DNA from: Pachypanchax playfairii
Taxonomy: Eukaryota > Chordata > Actinopteri > Cyprinodontiformes > Aplocheilidae
Assembly (NCBI GenBank): GCA_006937955.1
Contig: SSNP01000014.1
Span: forward strand, 1,777,191-1,841,190
Direction: 5' to 3'
DNA: 64,000 bases
Position 1 is the stretch's first letter. Each line of letters opens with the position of its first letter. The notes under the pieces are model-generated. The model searched no databases. It saw only the letters and a list, made by a program, of their open reading frames with translations, and was not told the DNA's origin. Positions 26,001-39,059 of this stretch are shown here, one piece after another. The translations under genes and the position numbers were made by a program.

Positions 26001-27547
26001 TCCCCCCCCTCCCGCTGCCAAGAACTACAGGTGCAACAGAGTGCAACGCCTGCTGCTTATTTACCAACTTTGCACAACAACAAAAGTCATTTATGGTCCT
26101 AACTCGCAGAAACTTGATCAAAACGTTGACAAATCCAGCTGGAGTCCAGATTTTTGACCTCTAAACGTTTCAACATGGAGTTTAGTGCCTACTGTCACAC
26201 TGTTATCGCAACAGATAAGCAAAGCAAGTCCTGAAGCTTCAAATAAACACCAACTTAAATATAAACACCCAAATCATGCTGCTTGCCAAATATCAGTGCC
26301 GTTAATTCTAACATGATGCTGCAGATCTATTTGGGGTACACAATAAAGAAAAACATCTTGACCTTTCTTTACAGTAGGACCCAGCCGCCAACACACACAA
26401 ACAGCCCCTATCAGGAGATCTGCTGCAATTACTGGTGACACCTGTGGCATTTACTGAAGCAGAGCTGGTTCTGAAATGATAAAAAAGCAAAACATCCTTC
26501 AGTATTAAATATAGCAAGTGACAAATTCCCTCAGACATCACATATTAAATAAATCACTAATATAGAGCCAACACAAGGCTTTTTATAATCACTTTGAAAA
26601 TGGTGGTTTTGCCCACTTTGTTATCACTTTAAAGAAACGGCTGTCAGTAACTGGAGTGAAGGAGAATCACGTGCACACAATGCTGAGCACCTTCTGCGTC
26701 GTTCTACTTAACCGTGACTCTAGTGAAAACAATGTGAATATCAAACACTAGAGGTTAAGATGACATGTGAAGCAGCAGACTGATGTCTCCTCTGCATCCG
26801 TGTTTAGTCTCCCTCACTCGAGTCCTACAGCCTTCACATCAAAAGATGCCAAAACCCCAGAGGCCATGACCTCAGAGATGACATCACCGTGCAGCTGTGG
26901 CCTACATTTCAGAGCACGCTCAGTGCCACGCTGGAGAAAATTAACATCTCTTCTAATCTCATCCAAGATCAAGCTGAGTTTTTCCAGAAAGTTTGTTCTC
27001 GACTCATCTGCTCAGACGCAGCAGGAACAGGAGAAATGTCGTTGACCGCGTTGGCATGCTTGTGAACGACCACCCCACTGGAGGTGGTATGTCAGCTGGA
27101 AAGTTAGCCGGAAATAATCTGACCTGTGAGAACGGCAGGACCCATGAGGAAACGTGACCTCAGAGAAGTAGGAGAAGGCAAGAAAATAAAAATAACAACA
27201 AAAAAAAAATCAGTCAATTCTGGTTTCAGTCACACAAAAAACTGCCGTCTTCTCCCTCATGATGTTCTCACACCGTAAAAACATACCAAATGGATTGACA
27301 ACATCTACACTGGTTCCCCTACTGAGAAGGATACAGGAAAAAGCCAGGAGTTAGGCCACATATTATTACTGAATCTGTCCTAAACAGAAGCCATAACAGA
27401 TTAGTTGTCATCATCTTTGGGTCATGTCTGTGTGTTAGTTCAGAGAATTAAAGCACAGACAGTCCCCATAGCGATGATGATAGCAACAGTTATCACCCTG
27501 TGTGAAGCAGAAAGCTGCACTGGTTTGCTGGTTAGTTACGTTGTGGA
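23014..27547 (-). other. Possible long wbp1 3' UTR or intergenic DNA
   Basis: No coding exons were recognised across 4.5 kb. A minus-strand AATAAA (TTTATT at 23014-23019) could end a long wbp1 3' UTR, but nearer signals exist and transcript extent cannot be seen from sequence. Confidence 0.3.
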
Positions 27548-30473
27548 TCACACCATGTTGTCTCCAGTGCTGGTGCTCTGGCTGGGCAGCTCTGAGGTGA
27601 CCTCTTTCTGCCCGAGGGTCTCCTGCTGATGCCCAGAGCAGCAGTCCCTGCCAGCGACGTTGCACATACGGTGCTCCTCGTCACTTTCCTCTTCGAGCCC
27701 TGAGCCCTCGTCTACATCCAGCTGGCAGACGCACACCTCAATTCCTGAGTCGCCGGTCACATGCCGCCGTCGAGTGACAAGCTCTTCATCCTCCTCCACC
27801 TCTGCCGCGGCTGCCAGCAACAAAGCATCTACGTTCTCCTCCGCTTGATGCGGTCCACAGACTGGGAGTGACGCCGCCCCCTGGTCTGACGATGAGTCCG
27901 AGACCCGACAGTCCACCCTCGGCTCCGGCAGGACATGTGGCACAGAGGCAGAGTCTGGCTGGTTCGTTTGTGGAGGAAGTGTTGGAGGCGACTCAGGAGG
28001 GTTTTCGGAGTACGGAGGAGGCGGGGTCGGGGGGTGACCTACCACTTCTTCATAGTCAGGAAGCTTACAGTCATTCCAAAATCCTGTTGGTCAGAAAATA
28101 AGATGATCAACACAATATTCATGTGCCAAATGCCAAAGACGATTCCAAGACAAAACTCTTCCGAAACACAAAACCCTCCTAGTTTTCAAACATCTGTACC
28201 CGACTGCGGATGTTTCGACATCTATCCTGATTAAATATCAGACCTCAGAATTCAAAATAAAAACAGAGACACCTCATGCACACTGTGGCGGCAAACTCAA
28301 ATCACAGTGATAAAATGATTGATTACCAAAGAGATGGCTCGTTTCCACCCCCCCATTGCAAAATGGAAGATGTCAGCGTCTCAGTGTGAGTCACCGTCTA
28401 ACTACGAGCGCAGTTAAGAGTTGTTTTCTCATTCTTGACTTGAAGTCAAGCATGTTGACTGTGAGTTTCAGACTCTAACAAATGTGCAGCTTGTCCAACT
28501 ACAGTTTGTGATATTAGTGGACATGATATCTTGTTCCAGCAGAGGTCCAGAGTAACCACTGACATTAGACTGGCATCTCTGCAGTCAACCGTCACCGCTG
28601 CCACTTTAGTTCAACCGCAACCTTCAACAAATAGGCAATTTGCAGCTGAGCAAGGAAAGATACAGATACTAATCAGTCAAACTCTAAAAAAAAAACCTGC
28701 TGCTTCATTTAATAGGGCAGATCAGATATCTTGTGGATTTCAAAATAAGAGCATGTGCAGACAGTGACATGAACTGTGAGTAGTGAAGAGAAGCTCGCTA
28801 CAGGTTTTGTTTTTATTGTTTGTCTTTATTGTACTCCAAGGGTGTCTGTAACTTTGAATCTGTGAGAAACTAATAAAGCTACTCACTTAAATTGAGTGGT
28901 GGAGGGGAAATGAAGGAGCTGGAGGCTCCTTGGTAGGCCATGAGACTGATCTCACGCTGTCGCTGCTCCTGCTGCAGACGCATTTTAACTCTCCGGTGTC
29001 GGTAGGCACAGCAGCAACTGAGCATTATGATTAGAGTCCATACCAACCAGAACCCTGTGGGAGGAGGGAACAAGCAGGCTCAGTGTAATCTTATCATCAG
29101 TACTGTAGGAAGGTGATCTAAATTACCAGAGCTTTGTCTGCTTCAACAAGTCCCTGATGAGCAAAACCACTAACTGACATTAAAAACTGTTCTTTTTAAG
29201 CACTTAAATGCATTTTTAATGTTTCAGAATTTGCATGTTTAATCTGTAAACCACAATGAACTTGAGTGAATTTATCTGGAAGTGAAACTAATTTTGAAAC
29301 AAACCACACAGTTAAAAATAAAAACAAAGCTTGTCTGAAGAAATAAGTAAAGGGGGGGGGGGGGCAAACACAGCTGAATGAGGTGTTAGGGTGGAATAAA
29401 ACTACAATTTTACTCACACCAAAGTTCATAGTAGTAAGTGCAGCACTCAGTCTCTCCGCAGCAATAACCCATCTCACAGCGATACTGTTCGTTGTTTACC
29501 CCAAAACAAAACTCCTTCCCCTTAAATAAACACAAGAGGTACACAGTCAATATTCAACTACGCAAGTAAACAAAAAAAAGCCATTAAACACTCCCTTTTT
29601 CATTGTCATTTATTATGAGTGCACATTTCTGTGTAACCTATAAAATAAGCTTACTTAGTAACTACAGTCATGTTTGATTCTAGGTATTAAAAAACTCAGA
29701 AGGCTGTAATGAATCACACTGCATACAGACAACACAATACATGCCACCACTACATAAAATCACTGTACCAAAGCATGTGGGTGGTTGGTTTGACAACTTC
29801 ATGACATCTACGCAAGTGAATGTCAAAATCTTAGACGTAAATGTCCTTCTCTAACTTTAATTCCAATGTAAATGCTTTTTGGGAAAGTTTGGGGTAAATA
29901 TCTGGTCTATCGAGCAACACTGTTTTCAAATGTTTATTAGAAAAACAAATCCTAAACAGTTTATCTGTCATGAAAAGGTGATCATTTTGTTTTAAAATCG
30001 CTTCAACAACATTTAAAATATCTTTTCCTACAGGAAAGTTTCAAGGCATAAGTTGTTTCGTTTGTTTTTCACATCAACAGCTTTGAATAAATGTCGATTC
30101 GCCGGGTACCAGTTAGCAACGGCTAATGTTAATCTTTATACTTTCGAAATAAAGTATCAAACCGGGCCTATAAAACAAAACCGTGAAGCTCTTACGGTTA
30201 GCACGTAAAACGGACAATCAGTATACCAGGAGAAATGTGAAAGAAAACTTCTACTAACTGACGTCATTCACGGTAAACAGCGACGGACTGTGCTTAGTTT
30301 CCTTTGTGGAGGAGACAAAAAGAATCGTTAGGAAGGCCTTCATCAAGAACCGAAGCAGCGACCTCGGCTAGCGGCTTACGCCGACCGCGAGCGCTCAAAC
30401 GCGGGCTTACCTGAACCAGACAGGTCCCGGTACAAAGAAGACCTACAATGGATCCCAGTGCTTTCTGTGGCAT
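27548..30473 (-). CDS. wbp1: WW domain-binding protein 1 family membrane protein
   Basis: Four coding exons, 30411-30473, 29418-29520, 28887-29054 and 27548-28083, total 870 bases, 289 residues. Order: signal peptide (1 to about 20); cysteine-rich ectodomain (about 22-54) with CFGVNNEQYRCEMGYCCGET and CCTYYYELW; transmembrane helix (about 55-73, WFWLVWTLIIMLSCCCAY); basic QQEQRQREI; DYEEVV followed by a PY motif TPPPPYSE (131-138) that binds WW domains, including NEDD4-type ligases; and a conserved TGDSGIEVC box (221-229). CGETECCTYYYELW, RQREI.LMAYQGA and the LRF...YEEVV.HPPTPPPPY region resemble WBP1 more than WBP1L, though the two are close. A second, SPPTLPP-type proline run follows. The first ATG gives the signal peptide. 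Divergent from the ARL3-like gene. Confidence 0.93.
29351..29363. repeat. Poly-G tract in wbp1 intron
   Basis: A G run lies just beyond the exon 2 donor on the minus strand. It may be length-variable. Confidence 0.8.
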
Positions 30474-30644
30474 TTTTCTGGGTTTTCGACCGTAAACACG
30501 ACGGGAACCATATAGCAGTTGGTCGACTCAACGCATTTGAAGGATGGCTGAAACTAATCTGTTCAGCCCGAGTCTCTCAGACGTGGTTTTGTTGTTGGAC
30601 CGAGAAACACTCCTTTAATACAAATCTGAATTTACACATCGAAC

Positions 30645-30657
30645 ACTAGAGGGCGTT
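30645..30657 (+). promoter_or_regulatory. CTCF-like site in the wbp1/ARL3-like promoter gap
   Basis: CACTAGAGGGCG fits most of the CTCF core CCASYAGRKGGC. It lies between the divergent start codons. Pattern match only. Confidence 0.3.
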
Positions 30658-31169
30658 ACAAGCGCGTCGCGTCAAAACCTGTTTACAAAAGATTTTACTG
30701 AACAATTTATGTGGAAAGTTCCAACTATTAAAAGACTCTGTGTTAGTTAGAGCAACGAAACTGTTAAATTCTGCATTTTGATTGTATTTAATTAACTGTC
30801 TAATTCATTCTTCTCTCGAATTCTCTGTTCTTTGTTTATATGTACTACGTGGTCTGAATGTAAAACTATTTTCGCTCAATACAAATGTACCCATTTCATT
30901 CATTAAATCGTGTATATGTATTATTAGCCCCTTAATGCATGAAAATATAGAACTTTTTATAATTTTGGGGAGTTTATGTCTTTATATTGAAAAGGTTGTT
31001 TTACTTTTTAACACATGTTGCAAAAAATACGAAATAATCTAAAAGAAAAACACCTTTAAAATCATTGTAATGTTATGTAATATATGTGTCGCTGCTGAAC
31101 ATTCACACCAAATGTTTTGGTTTTGTGCATTTTTTGAGCTCTTTTCTTCAGAACCATCCTCTGTACAGT

Positions 31170-31202
31170 TGTTTACGCTGACGTGACGGTTTCCATGGCA
31201 AC
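31170..31202 (+). promoter_or_regulatory. RFX X-box with adjacent forkhead site in ARL3-like promoter
   Basis: GTTTCCATGGCAAC at 31189-31202 is a full palindromic X-box (RFX binding site) ending 85 bases before the ARL3-like start codon. TGTTTAC at 31170-31176 is a forkhead core and GACGTGA between them is CRE-like. RFX factors and FOXJ1 drive ciliary genes, and ARL3 is a ciliary GTPase. Binding is inferred from the motif. Confidence 0.75.
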
Positions 31203-31286
31203 AGAAACTTGTCATCCGTTCAACCGGTACGCGTGGTGAAGGAGACATAATCCACTCAGCACGGACACCAGAGCATCTGTGGAAAC

Positions 31287-33688
31287 ATGGTGAGTTATTG
31301 CTACTCCCAGCAACAACAACTTTAATAATAATGTGCTCTCACGTGTTTTTCTATTGAATTATGGAGTTTTTAACGGAAATTGGCCAGTAAAATAGCCGAA
31401 TTTAGCTTCCCAACGGTTCGAAATAACTGAGTCGTTGCTTAGTGAAGCTGCTGATGATCACAGAAGATGTTATTTCTGAACATGGCTTTTAATTTTTAGC
31501 TTCTAATCTCTAATCTACACTCATTTCTGCTTTTGTTTCCCCATCTGCTTCAGTTCAAGTGTTCAGTTTGGCTAGATGTATCAGAACTTTTAGAAATATA
31601 TAAATAGTTATTTAGAAATTTTTAAAAAATTAAAGGAAGGAAAACAAACACATTTTGAATTAAAACTCCAGACAAAGTTCTAAAAATCTGAATTTTTAAG
31701 TAATTTTTATTTTTAAAGAAAGTTAAACTGTGGATGCATTTTTGGTAATTTATAAAGTGGATATCAATGGAAAACATTCAACATCTCTACCTATGTCAAG
31801 GTATTTATAGTGTGCAAACGTTTGTACTTCCAATTGACCAGAAATTTTGTATCCTTTAAAGGGATTTTGATAGTTTTGACGTTTTTCACATCACATAATT
31901 GTGCATCATATTAAAAGATTTCAGCTCTTTGAGTTTTACCTCGTTAATATTTTTCAATCTTATCTGTTAATGAAATTGGAATGAATTGTGTCTCTGTTGG
32001 TGGCTGCTCGTACAATAAGGGCCTAAAGAGACTATGTTAACGTCATTTTTTCTTTGTTTTAAAATAAATTGTCTGTTTTGCATTGCACGCCATCCCTTGA
32101 GTTTTGGAATGTTTTTATAACTGAATAGCTCAAAAGTCAGAAAATGATGACAAATGACAGGAAAAGCAGAAACGAAAATATAACAGAGTAAATATAACTG
32201 AAGACATTATCACATGATTGCAAGTTAAATCAGGCTCCTTGGAAGGAAAATGTAAAGAAATGAAAGGTTACTGTAGTCTGAGCTAAAGCCGTCTCTGCTG
32301 CCATCTGCACACCAGCCGCTCACTGTCCAGATGCCTAATCTGGTCTGTCTGCAGAGCGTCTCTGACCTGGTACATTTATAGATGACTTTACAGGCTAACA
32401 GCTAAATCCTCGAGCTCTAGATGGTTCTAGCTGCTGACTGACTGACTCGGGTTTCTTCAGACTGGCCTCTGAAGTTCATAATAAAGTTTAGTTGCCTTTA
32501 ATATGCACTGAGATCCTCCTGTAGGGCCTTTTGACCATTCTTCGGAAGCTAAAGTGGACGCCGGAGCAGGAGGTGCAATTACTGATGTTGGGACTGGACA
32601 ACTCTGGGAAGACCACTCTGCTGAAACAACTAGCAGCTGAAGATATCAGTCACGTCACTCCCACACAAGTACACACCTGTACACAAGCACATTATGTTGG
32701 AAATCACTGGACTTGTGCTTCAGTTCATCTCCTCAACAAGTGGCTCATGATGCATCTGCATCATCTTTTAACAGGGTTTTAATTTGAAGAGCGTCCAGTC
32801 CTCTGGCTTCAAGTTAAAGGTTTGGGACATCGGAGGGCAGCGCAGGATTCGCCCTTTCTGGAGGAATTATTTGGAGAACATAGATGTGCTGGTAGTTTCA
32901 TTTTGATGCTTTTTAATGATAAATGTTTACAGCTAGAAATCGCAGGTCGTATTTCACCTTTGATGCTGGGTTGTTTGCAGATCTATGTGATTGACAGCTC
33001 AGACAGGAGGAGGTTTGAAGAGGCAGGCATGGTGAGAGATAATTTACATTTTGGGTGTGAAGAACATCTTTATGAAAGTGCTGACAATAAACAAACTATA
33101 AGCTACAGTGATGTCTGTGTGGTGCCACTTTTCATTACCTGTGACCAGTGAAACTGATGACACTCATCTGTCCCTCCAGGAGCTCGCTGAGTTACTACAG
33201 GAAGAAAAGCTCGCCGGTGTGCCACTGCTTATCTTCGCCAACAAGCAAGACCTGATGGCAGCGTGTTCGCCGACTGAGCTGGTTGGGAGTCTCAACCTGT
33301 TCAGCATCCGGGATCGCGCGTGGCAGGTGCAGGGGTGCTCGGCGCTCTCTGCAGAGGGAGTGCAGGTAAATACAAAGCAGTGTAAGCTGAGTGGGTTTTT
33401 GGTCAAACTTTTAAACTCAGAACATTAATTTTTATCTCTTTTATTTATGATTTAATGTCACTAGGAAATAAAACTGGAGAAACTTTTTGGTAATTTTGTG
33501 TGTGTGATTTACCTCCAGAGGTGTTAAATTTCAGAGCCGCTCATATGCAACGTAAAACACTACAAATTATTTGTTGAAAATAATTCGAACTAATGTGTTT
33601 TTATCTGTTTGGTCTGAACAACATTTTTCTTTATTTACAGGATGGCATGACCTGGGTTTGCAAAAACATGAAAGGTCATAAGAAATAA
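31287..33688 (+). CDS. arl3: ARL3-type small GTPase, probable extra ARL3 paralogue
   Basis: Six exons: 31287-31289 (only the ATG), 32525-32668, 32775-32891, 32981-33031, 33180-33365 and 33641-33688. They total 549 bases, 182 residues, exactly the length of ARL3. G motifs sit at ARL3 positions: P-loop GLDNSGKT 24-31, switch I threonine in HVTPTQ 44-49, WDIGGQ ending at Gln71, NKQD 126-129 and CSAL. The N-terminus MGLLTILRKLK and an ATG-only first exon also match ARL3. ARL3-GTP releases lipidated cargo from PDE6D and UNC119 inside cilia; RP2 is its GAP and ARL13B its GEF. The C-terminal third (ACSPTELVGSLNLFSIRDRAW and the tail KNMKGHKK) differs clearly from the ARL3 I recall, so a diverged duplicate is likely rather than the single-copy orthologue. 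Poly-A signal at 33834-33839. Confidence 0.92.
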
Positions 33689-33970
33689 TTTGGAAGTCAG
33701 TGACAACTTGCAGCAGCACTTTATGCCATTTTATGTTTTTTTTATGAAGAAGCCACGTTGGTTTTTCTTCTTTGTGACATGATTCTTTTGGAATTGTTTC
33801 TGTATTTGTTGGTGCAAGAATAATTTCACATGTAATAAACATTCATATGCAGCTAATTTGATTATTTGCAGACTTTGAACCTGCATTTTGTTCAAACTGC
33901 TGTTTCTTTACATGTTTTTTGTAATTTTGGGATTTCTGTCCACAGAAACTGCCTGTAACGCCAACTAGTG

Positions 33971-33984
33971 ACCGCTAGAGGGCG
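33971..33984 (+). promoter_or_regulatory. CTCF-like site downstream of ARL3-like gene
   Basis: ACCGCTAGAGGGCGAC is a good CTCF core match, about 285 bases after the stop codon and in the same orientation as the site at 30645. Pattern match only. Confidence 0.35.
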
Positions 33985-35149
33985 ACATAGCGCTAACCAA
34001 TAACGAACCCCCACATCCCAATTATCACATCCTCTGTTCTCTATCAGTTGTGTGGTGTAATACGTCGTGTTTGATTTACTCTTTTCATAATTATGATGCT
34101 CTTCCTTCCTCCAGTGCTCAGCACTTTGTTTTTGTTCCATGTTCACGGAAAATGTTCTGGTTTGCTACAGAAAATGTAACATCCTGATAAAAATGACCAT
34201 AAACATGAACTCCTGCGTACGCACACAAGTAACAGGCTTCAACACACGTTTCTTGCACGTGCAGTAAATCGCTGAGAAACACCTTGGCCATTCAATTCCA
34301 CAAATTCTCACCTTGTTCACCGTGATTTACCACAAAGCCAATAGCATTCTCTGCCTGTTTCTCTCTCTTATGTCTTTCGCAGCACATTTGCCACAAACTC
34401 CACTAATCTGAACTGGATGAGTGCTCCACTGTGGTCCTATAGGGCATTTACATACAAACCTTTTCCAGGACTAATAGCTCTCCAATACAATTTGCATTTA
34501 TATAGCCCCCTTCATACCAACATGATTTGGCACCTTTGCCCATGATAAAAATAAACCTCCTCTTTTGGCCTTGAGTTACTGCCCTGCTGTTGGTGCTGTG
34601 TGTGCATTTGTGAACTCCTCTTCATATGTAAGGTTGGCTGATTTTAATATGTTAGAGCTGCACGGCCCTCTGATGGAGACTGGAACAAGTGCATAACCCC
34701 TCAGAATGGGTCTCGTAATGACTCGACCATCAGTGAGGGCTTTGGTGTTTCCTACAACAGTATATTTGATTTTTGTTCATGCAGCAACGTGGAACACCTG
34801 ACTAGGCCAAAGACTCACCAGGTAAATGTGATTACACAAGAAATCTTGTTGCTCAGTCTCACTAATTAGATCAAATGTTTTTCTTTTCTCTTCTTGTTTT
34901 GCTCAAATAAAATCATTATCTGGTTTAATTGTCAATATGTCTAAAAAGAAAAAGAAAACTTTATTAAAGTTGAAACATTCTTCCATGTTGATAAGATAGT
35001 GAAGGTTTTGCTCCTTCTCAGTAATGAACACATTTTAAATAAAAAGACAAACTCAAATGAAACTAAAATAATCTGCAGATTTTTTTTCTTTCTTTTTTAT
35101 TTACTAATTGCATTTGTACCAAAATTGACAAAGAATACAATTGAATTTG

Positions 35150-35290
35150 CCAAACATAGAAGTGGACTGGATCAAGCAGTCCTCGTTACCTCTGGCTCCA
35201 TCATCAGAGAGGCAATCAGGCCTGCAAAAGGCCATAAATCATGGGACTTTCCCAGCTACTCAGGCCAACACACCAACCTCCCACACAGGG
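35150..35290. other. Candidate conserved non-coding element
   Basis: Non-repetitive block containing AATCAGGCCTGCAAAAGGCC followed by ATAAATCATGGGAC. No usable coding frame with splice sites. Suggested by composition and position in the gene-free region upstream of a developmental regulator. Confidence 0.22.
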
Positions 35291-36689
35291 GGGGAGAAAC
35301 AAAGGGCAGAGAGGCTGATTGACTCATAGAGCTGGTGAAAGACTTCACCATGAGTTCATGTCTAATAACTGCAGAACGATTTTCAGATTAAGTGCTTTTG
35401 AATGTATTTCAATCAAGCAATAAAACTGCTTAGAATAAAAATATCTCTTGTAATGATACATAATAATTACCAGCATCTTATTGAGACGTAATTTCTGTAG
35501 ATTCATTTTTGTTACAAGAATTTATCAATCAATAAGATTATTGTAAAACTGGTTAAAATAAGAATCAGTTTACTGATGACGTGTTTATTAACAACACAAA
35601 CCTCCTCCGCTCAGGTTTAATGTGATGGAGAAGAAGTAAACTCATGATGGGTCACTCAGGCGTATCTTCACTCAGAAAGCCATCGTCCTCCTCCTGTGGT
35701 TAATGTTAAACTCTAGCTTCTTCCATTTGGTTTTCTCCCCACAAACACAGCTGAACACAGTTAATGCCACACGTCTCTGCACCGGGGACAAATCCTTATG
35801 ATTAACAGATCAGTGCTGATTCTGGATAATAAAACCGAGCAACATTCTTCTGATAACTTCTTTGATGTTCGTGTGACTATCTGAGTCCCCCGTCGACTTT
35901 AATCAAACTGCAGAGTCATAAACTCTCAGAGGAGGGACAGTAAAAATGATCGGGGTTCGAGGGGGGAAGCAGAAGTTCACACCTTGAGCGTGGAAGGGGG
36001 TCGGCCCAGAGGTCAGCCAGGGAGGGGGTCCGCAGCTCGTGTTTGATGTTCCTGAGATGTGAAAGCAGAGGAGCAGATTGTGTTTGGATGAAGCTACCAG
36101 AAGATCTTTGAGAGGATTTCAACTGGACACCATCAGTCTGGTCCAGTTTCAGTTTAACTTCTAAAAACATAAAATAAAAAAAGAGTGTGTGTTAAGTTGT
36201 TTCTGCCCGTGCAGAATGACTTTAATCTCTTCTTTAATCACAAACAAGTTTCTCACCGACAGTTACAATGAATGAATAAGTGAGGGATGAAATAAAGCCA
36301 TGAATTAATAACCAATTGACCTGCGTCTCACCCTCCTCTTTACAGAGGTCAAAGGTCATGTTCTTGACCCTTCGCTGACCCCATCACTAAGAGGAAATAA
36401 CACTTTCCAAAAGTTCCGAACCTTCCTAGATTAAACGAGTGGTTTTATCAGGTAAAATATCTTGTCCAGCTGTTTCTGTCCACCCCCACATTCTCCTGCC
36501 CCTCCCATTCATAATTTGAGTTTTTATCACCCCCCCCCCCTCCACACACTTAAACAGAAACCCAGCTTCATCTGTCATTACAGTGCACGCTGACAGCTCC
36601 TCTGACATGCTAGGATTTTTACATTTGACTCAATCCAGGAGCTTACTTTACTGTAACCGATTCAATATTTCTCAAATGAGCTGGCCGAT

Positions 36690-36860
36690 CTACATACGTG
36701 CGCGTCGCAGTGGATAGATGGGATGATCTATGGCGTCGCTTTAATAGATTTCCCAGGCCTCAGAGCCCAGCTAGTGAGGGGAAGGGGGCATAATCTGTGC
36801 AATGAAAACGCAATTATTCATTTAAATGGCTTGATAATTTATGTTACTCTTGTGTTTTTG
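36690..36860. other. Candidate pax8 enhancer-like element
   Basis: Balanced, complex sequence with CTTTAATAGATTTCCCAGGC, AATTATTCATTTAAATGGC and TTGATAATTTATG, that is, dense homeodomain/POU-type AT cores inside GC-richer sequence. No coding frame. About 11 kb upstream of pax8 exon 1. Regulatory role is inferred. Confidence 0.3.
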
Positions 36861-39059
36861 GGCATGAAGTGGGTGTGTGATGAGGGGCCAATTTAAAAGC
36901 GGAAGTTTACAAACCTGTAAAGAGGATCATAATAGTCACGTTCAGCTTTTGCAGTGGTTTGTTTTCTAAAGTGAAGAAGTGAAGAGTTTATATCAGATCT
37001 CAATCTGTCAGATTAAGATCATTGATGATCATTTTCCGGTTTACAATTATTACATTTTCCACAGATCTCATTTTAAAGCAGGTCTGATTGAGGTTTTTAA
37101 ACTTGCAGTAACATGAAAACAATTACAAAACTTTTAACACACAGATTAAGGATTGGGTTTAGGGCTTTTTTATGTGTCACGTCTCACTTTACGCTGAGAA
37201 AGATGTGAAGCTGTGCGATGCTAACATAATCACATCAGCTGGTACAGTCACACTTGTCACTTACTGGGAATAAATACATGGGAAAACCTATCAGTTCTCA
37301 CAAACTAGTTCTTGTTGTTCAGATTTAGTGACGTCAAAATGTCCTCAAGACGCGGATAAAAACCTACAAAACATTTCAAAGATTTTTTTTTCTATCTTTA
37401 AATACAAAAATTGAACATTTTCTGCAGTAAAGAGACAGAAATGTCCGTTTTGTTGTTGCTTGCTTTGCTGATGAAATCCTAACGAGAGGTTTGTAAAGTA
37501 ATCTCTGCACCGATCTGTGTGGCGAAGTGAACGTGTGTGCGCCTGCAAAGAGATGGGGAAATATTGTTTTTATTCTGTTTATATCTCCCTGTCTTTTATG
37601 TCCTGCTTTGCGAGCACCAGAGAGGGTAAAACAGAGGCAGAGAAGGAGAGTATTCTCAATTTCCTTCTAAAAAGAAAATTCATTTGCAGTTGCTAATGTA
37701 ATGTCATCGTTGTGTTTACTGAGCGTGGATGATGTATAGGGGATGTTGCATTGAGTGAGACTGCTTAATGATGCATAGAATTAAGTCTGTGGTTTTCAGC
37801 TGAGCTCCCTTCTCTCCACTTCCTCCCTCCTCCCTTTCACGCACACACACATTTTCCCGAGCTCCCTTCCTCTTTCCTTCCCTCCCTCTCACCTCTCTTT
37901 TCGTTTAATCCCCACCCTCCTCCTCTTCCTCCCCAACACTCCAGCCTCTCTTTTTCCTTCTGATGCCGGCTGCCTCGGACTGTTGGCCACACGTTGCTCT
38001 GTGTTCTGTTGCCTAACTCCATCAATCACCGTGAACGCAGAGAGGAGAGCGCATGTGTGTGTGTGTGTGCGCATGAGCTGAGGAGAGGTGCGATAAAAAG
38101 AATACACACAGTCGGGAGACATAAGAAAGATGAAAACAGACGATGAGCACAAACAATTTTAAAGGAATCTGGAGGGACAGAAGGAAACAGAAATGTGTGC
38201 ATGTTTGATTCAACTGTGTTATTTCTGGCTCTCAATGTGCTGGGACCAGGGATAATAATAATGATGATGATGATGGTTATGATGATGGTATTTTAGAGCT
38301 TATTGTTAACGATTATTACCTGAGAGAAATGAGAAACTGAGTGGAAGGAGTGCAGTTCGGACTGAGCTGCAATAAAAATATGATGGAGGCAATTTTCAGG
38401 CTGCTACCTTCAAACTGTTGAATTCACTGCTGCTGTCAAATTTGTTGTTTATAATTATGACTGCTCTTGCTTCAAGCACTGGTGAAATATTATTATAGCT
38501 TCCTTTAAATTAACTCAGTTGGTTCGGCTGTAGGTACTTCCTCCTCTGATGGATGTGGATGTTGAATCTTTCATCAGTGGCGTTTAAATCTTTGCCTGAA
38601 ATCTTTGGTTTTAATGTCACGAGAAAAATATGACGTTTTGCAGAGAGTGGGATCATAGAAGAGAATCCGGTTTGAGTTGCAGCTCCATCTTTGTGTAAAA
38701 CAAAAACGTTTGGCTCAGATCATTTTTTCTAGCTGTTGACTTTTGTTTATTCATGTCATTCTTATCTCTCTGTTGTATGTTTAAATGTTAAGTTAAGCAG
38801 TAGACTCCAGGACTGGAATGACATTGAGTCGGTGTGTCTTCAATGTGTAGACTCTGGTTCCAAAAATCCAACATGGCAGCTCATGTGAACAGGATATTAT
38901 CCCTCTATATTTGTACAACAGAAGAAGAACAAGATCTGTCATCCATCTTTAAATATAGTCTCAGCTTGAGATTAAAAACAAACACTTCTTTAGTTTACTT
39001 GCTGTTGGGTTCAATCATTTTAGTTCAACAAATTATTGGTTGTTATAAAGGCTAATAAC

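Noticed and set aside
25260..26164. Small proteins on both strands between lman2l and wbp1
   Set aside because: None splices, none resembles a family; the region is better seen as long 3' UTR or intergenic DNA.
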